The position numbers and the translations under genes were made by a program. Below, in pieces: positions 60,594-64,000 of a stretch of 64,000 nucleotides of DNA. The stretch spans positions 1,116,001 through 1,180,000 of the forward strand of contig NZ_CP016162.1 in assembly GCF_001941865.1 (NCBI RefSeq). Direction: 5' to 3'. Position 1 is the first letter of the stretch, and each line of letters begins with the position of its first letter. The notes below the pieces were generated by a model. It made no database searches, was not told the origin of the DNA, and saw only the letters and a program-made list of their open reading frames with translations. This stretch comes from Pseudomonas alcaliphila JAB1 (GTDB taxonomy: Bacteria > Pseudomonadota > Gammaproteobacteria > Pseudomonadales > Pseudomonadaceae).

Positions 60594-63500
60594 TCAGCCG
60601 ATGGTCATCAGGCTGGCGTTACCGCCAGCCGCTGCAGTGTTGACGCTCAGGGCGTGTTCCACCAGCAGACGTTCCAGGGCGATGTCGGTCTCGCCCTTGT
60701 TCAGGCCGTGTACACCGACGATGGCGCCCTTGCGCTGCGCTGCCTGCTCGCTGACTGCGCGCAGCTGGTCGGAGTCGCCGTGGTGCAGGATGGCGTCCAG
60801 CTCCACGTCGACGCTGTTCCAGTCGGCCACCAGCTGGATGTGCTTCTGCACCTCTTTCGGCAGTTCGGCATGCAGCGCGCGCTGGCTGTCCAGCCAGATC
60901 GCCTGGCTGCCCACGGCGAGGGTGGCGGCCAACTGGGCCAGCAGGTCGCTGCGCTCGTCGGCCAGGTTGAGCACATGCTCGCGCGGCAGCAGGGTGTAGC
61001 TGTTGCGCTCGCCGGTCGGGCCGGTCAGCGTGTGGCTGCTGTAGCTCTGCGACAGCGCGCGGTAGCGCTCGAACAGCGCGGCGATGGCCGGCTCCTGCTT
61101 GCCTGCCCATTCGGCGAAGGCACTGCGCACCTTGTCCAGCTCGCTTGGCACCGGCAGGGCCTGCACCTCGGCCTGTTGCAGGTACTGGGCGACGGCGTCC
61201 TGCGGGCGGGTCGACAGCAGACGATAGAGGTACAGCGGGCCACCGGCTTTCGGGCCGGTACCGGACAGGCCTTCACCGCCGAACGGCTGCACGCCGACCA
61301 CGGCGCCGACCATGTTGCGGTTCACGTACAGGTTGCCGACCTTGGCCGTGCCGACCACCTGGGCGATGGTCTCGTCGATGCGCGTGTGCACGCCGAGGGT
61401 CAGGCCGTAGCCGCTGTCGTTGATCTGCTGCAGCAGCTTGCCCAGGTCGGCACGCTGGTAGCGCACCACGTGCAGCACCGGGCCGAAGATCTCGCGCTTG
61501 AGCTCGTCGAAGCTGTCCAGCTCGATCAGGGTCGGCACGACGAAGGTGCCGCGCTTGATGTCGTCAGCGTTGACGCGCGCCAGTTGCGTGACCTTGCGGC
61601 CTTTCTCGCGCAGCTTGGCGATGTGCGTGTCGATGCCGGCCTTGGCTTCGGCGTCGATCACCGGGCCGATGTCGGTGTTCAGGCGCTCGGGGTTGCCGAG
61701 GGTGTACTCGGCCATGGCGCCCTTGAGCATGGTCAGCACGCGGTCGGCCACGTCGTCCTGCACGCACAGTACGCGCAGGGCCGAGCAGCGCTGGCCGGCG
61801 CTGTCGAAGGCGGAGGCGACCACGTCCATCACCACCTGCTCGGTCAGCGCCGAGGAGTCGACGATCATGGCGTTGAGGCCGCCGGTTTCGGCGATCAGCG
61901 GGATGGTGCGGCCCTGGGCATCCAGGCGCCCGGCGATATTGCGCTGGAGGATGCCGGCCACCTCGGTGGAACCGGTGAACATCACCCCGCGCACGCGCTC
62001 GTCACCGACCAGGCGCGCACCGACGGTTTCGCCACGGCCCGGCAGCAGTTGCACGGCACCGGCCGGTACGCCGGCCTCGAGCAGGATGCGCACGGCCTGG
62101 GCGGCGATCAGCGGCGTCTGTTCGGCCGGCTTGGCCAGCACGGTGTTGCCGGCGGCGAGCGCGGCGGCCACCTGGCCACTGAAGATCGCCAGGGGAAAGT
62201 TCCACGGGCTGATGCACACCACCGGGCCCAGCGGGCGGTGGCTGTCGTTGCCGAAGCTGCGTGCCTGGATCGCGTAGTAACGCAGGAAGTCCACCGCCTC
62301 GCGCACCTCACTGATGGCGTTGGCGAAGGTCTTGCCGGACTCGCGCACCAGCAGGCCCATCAGCTGTTGCAGTTCGGCTTCCATCAGGTCGGCGGCGCGC
62401 TCCAGCACGGCGGCACGCTCGGCCGGCAGGGTCGACTGCCAGATCTGTCCGCTGGCCAGGGCGCAGAGGATGGCGCTGTCGACATCCTTGACGCTGGCTT
62501 CGCGCACGTGGCCGACCAGGTCACGGTGATCGGCCGGGTTGCGTACCGGCTCCGGCTCGCCCGGGTTAGGTGCATCGCAGCCGAGCATCGGTTCGGCGAC
62601 GTAGCTGAGATTGGTGGACGACAGCAGCGCCGAGGACAGCGAGCCGAGGCGGTGTTCGTTGGCCAGGTCGAGGCCGGCGGAGTTGACCCGATCCTTGCCA
62701 TACAGGTCACGCGGCAGGGCGATACGCGGGTGCGGCAGACCAATCGTGCCTTCCTGCGCGGCCATCTGCTCGACCTGCAGCACCGGGTCGAGCACCAGGT
62801 CTTTCAGCGAGATGCTGTGGTCGGCGATGCGGTTGACGAAGCTGGTGTTGGCGCCGTTTTCCAGCAGACGGCGCACCAGGTAGGCCAGCAGGGTTTCGTG
62901 GCTGCCCACCGGCGCGTAAATGCGGCACGGGCGGTTCAGCTTGCCGTCGGCGATCTTGCCGACCACCTGCTCGTACAGCGGCTCGCCCATGCCGTGCAGG
63001 CACTGGAACTCGTACTGACCCGGGTAGTAGTTCTGCCCGGCCAGCTGGTAGATGGCCGACAGCGAGTGGGCGTTGTGGGTGGCGAACTGCGGGTAGATGG
63101 CTTCCGGCGCGGCCAGCAGCTTGCGTGCGCAGGCCAGGTAGGACACGTCGGTGTACGGCTTGCGGGTGTAGACCGGGTAGCCTTCCAGACCGTTGACCTG
63201 GGCCAGCTTGATCTCGCTGTCCCAGTAGGCGCCCTTGACCAGACGGATCATCAGGCGGTGGCGGCTGCGCTTGGCCAGCTCGATGACGTAGTCGATCACG
63301 TACGGGCAGCGCTTCTGGTAGGCCTGGATGACGAAACCGATGCCGTTCCAGCCGGCCAGGCTCGGCTCGAAGCACAGGCGCTCGAGCAGGTCCAGCGACA
63401 GCTCAAGGCGGTCGGCTTCCTCGGCGTCGATGTTGAGGCCGATGTCGTACTGCTTGGCCAATTGGGTCAGGCCCAGCAGGGTCGGGTACAGCTCGTCCAT

Positions 63501-64000
63501 CACGCGCTCGTACTGCGCGCGGCTGTAGCGTGGGTGCAGGGCGGACAGCTTGATCGAGATGCCCGGGCCTTCGTAGATGCCGCGACCGTGCGAGGCTTTG
63601 CCGATGGCATGGATGGCCTGCTCGTAGGAGGCCAGGTAGCGCTTGGCGTCTTCCTCGGTCAGCGCGGCTTCACCGAGCATGTCGTAGGAGTAGCGGAAGC
63701 CCTTGGCTTCCAGGGTGGCGGCGTTGGCCAGGGCTTCGGCGATGGTTTCGCCGGTGACGAACTGCTCGCCCATCAGGCGCATGGCCATGTCCACGCCCTT
63801 GCGAATGACCGGCTCGCCGCTCTTGCCGATGATGCGGTTGAGCGCCGAGGTCATGCCGGCTTCGGTGTGGGTCGAGACCAGCTTGCCGGTGATCAGCAGA
63901 CCCCAGCTCGCCGCGTTGACGAACATCGACGGGCTCTGGCCGAGGTGCTGGCTCCAGTTGCCGTTGGCAATCTTGTCGCGGATCAGCGCGTCGCGGGTGG
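60594..64000 (-). CDS. putA: bifunctional proline dehydrogenase / P5C dehydrogenase (partial, 5' end outside)
   Basis: The frame is open to the window end, so about 1134 residues of the usual ~1310-1320 are seen. The proline dehydrogenase barrel is visible (GIGFVIQAYQKRCPYVIDYV, YWDSEIKLAQ). It is followed by the aldehyde dehydrogenase domain, with catalytic Glu in ETGGLNAMIVDSSA and Cys in SAFDSAGQRCSALRVL, and a C-terminal domain to SLMTIG. The enzyme oxidises proline to glutamate at the membrane. The N-terminal DNA-binding region, if present, lies outside. Confidence 0.97.
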   Translation of the reverse strand, partial: TRDALIRDKIANGNWSQHLGQSPSMFVNAASWGLLITGKLVSTHTEAGMTSALNRIIGKSGEPVIRKGVDMAMRLMGEQFVTGETIAEALANAATLEAKGFRYSYDMLGEAALTEEDAKRYLASYEQAIHAIGKASHGRGIYEGPGISIKLSALHPRYSRAQYERVMDELYPTLLGLTQLAKQYDIGLNIDAEEADRLELSLDLLERLCFEPSLAGWNGIGFVIQAYQKRCPYVIDYVIELAKRSRHRLMIRLVKGAYWDSEIKLAQVNGLEGYPVYTRKPYTDVSYLACARKLLAAPEAIYPQFATHNAHSLSAIYQLAGQNYYPGQYEFQCLHGMGEPLYEQVVGKIADGKLNRPCRIYAPVGSHETLLAYLVRRLLENGANTSFVNRIADHSISLKDLVLDPVLQVEQMAAQEGTIGLPHPRIALPRDLYGKDRVNSAGLDLANEHRLGSLSSALLSSTNLSYVAEPMLGCDAPNPGEPEPVRNPADHRDLVGHVREASVKDVDSAILCALASGQIWQSTLPAERAAVLERAADLMEAELQQLMGLLVRESGKTFANAISEVREAVDFLRYYAIQARSFGNDSHRPLGPVVCISPWNFPLAIFSGQVAAALAAGNTVLAKPAEQTPLIAAQAVRILLEAGVPAGAVQLLPGRGETVGARLVGDERVRGVMFTGSTEVAGILQRNIAGRLDAQGRTIPLIAETGGLNAMIVDSSALTEQVVMDVVASAFDSAGQRCSALRVLCVQDDVADRVLTMLKGAMAEYTLGNPERLNTDIGPVIDAEAKAGIDTHIAKLREKGRKVTQLARVNADDIKRGTFVVPTLIELDSFDELKREIFGPVLHVVRYQRADLGKLLQQINDSGYGLTLGVHTRIDETIAQVVGTAKVGNLYVNRNMVGAVVGVQPFGGEGLSGTGPKAGGPLYLYRLLSTRPQDAVAQYLQQAEVQALPVPSELDKVRSAFAEWAGKQEPAIAALFERYRALSQSYSSHTLTGPTGERNSYTLLPREHVLNLADERSDLLAQLAATLAVGSQAIWLDSQRALHAELPKEVQKHIQLVADWNSVDVELDAILHHGDSDQLRAVSEQAAQRKGAIVGVHGLNKGETDIALERLLVEHALSVNTAAAGGNASLMTIG

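Overview
The window reads as a GC-rich Pseudomonas chromosome, probably from the mendocina/oleovorans/alcaligenes part of the genus. The evidence is the gene order hemA-prfA-prmC-moeB-murI, the lolB-ispE-tRNA-Gln-prs-rplY-pth-ychF block, an arcDABC operon, a PutA and many Pseudomonas-style REP/REPIN palindromes. I infer the species group from general resemblance only.

Layout. 1-3.9 kb: the end of a 5'-nucleotidase family protein, an EamA permease, small membrane or lipoproteins and a CbrC-like protein. 3.9-16.5 kb: a tRNA-Met gene followed by a roughly 12.5 kb integrated filamentous phage (Pf1-like inovirus). Read from right to left it carries a repressor, an XisF-like regulator, two small unknown genes, a ssDNA-binding protein, small coat and virion genes, an adsorption protein, pVI-like, Zot/pI-like and replication proteins, and a tyrosine integrase. 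Cargo lies at both ends. Next to the integrase are a periplasmic glutaredoxin-like gene and an unknown gene. Beyond the repressor is a strikingly AT-rich operon of three overlapping unknown genes (13477-16251). Its first product carries what looks like a PD-(D/E)XK nuclease core. This operon is the best candidate here for an undescribed system, probably anti-phage or anti-plasmid defence.

16.7-29.7 kb: housekeeping genes on both strands. The ispE-lolB gap is enlarged by tandem copies containing the ispE 5' end, and a 140-bp MITE-like insertion follows moeB. 29.7-31.1 kb: a PagL-like lipid A deacylase, a YkgJ protein and a 4 x 95-bp REPIN array. 31.1-42.9 kb: a light and photo-oxidative stress cluster. 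Nine overlapping minus-strand genes (DUF523/DUF1722, MerR/LitR-like regulator, photolyase, NTF2-like, SDR, FAD oxidase, DUF1365, CFA-type methyltransferase, DUF2878) read from a promoter bracketed by two TGTACA-N12-TGTACA type boxes. A third box lies between another FAD oxidoreductase/Trp-rich pair and a TIGR01777 epimerase-hemH pair.

43-54.7 kb: transporters, small lipoproteins, a class I glutamine amidotransferase, a Tsx-like porin, a TetR-centred group (SDR, thioesterase, TetR, Bcr/CflA-type MFS) sharing short operator-like motifs, and a dihydrolipoyl dehydrogenase. 54.9-60.2 kb: DUF5064 and the arginine deiminase operon arcDABC behind a probable Anr box. 60.6-64 kb: most of putA, cut by the window end.
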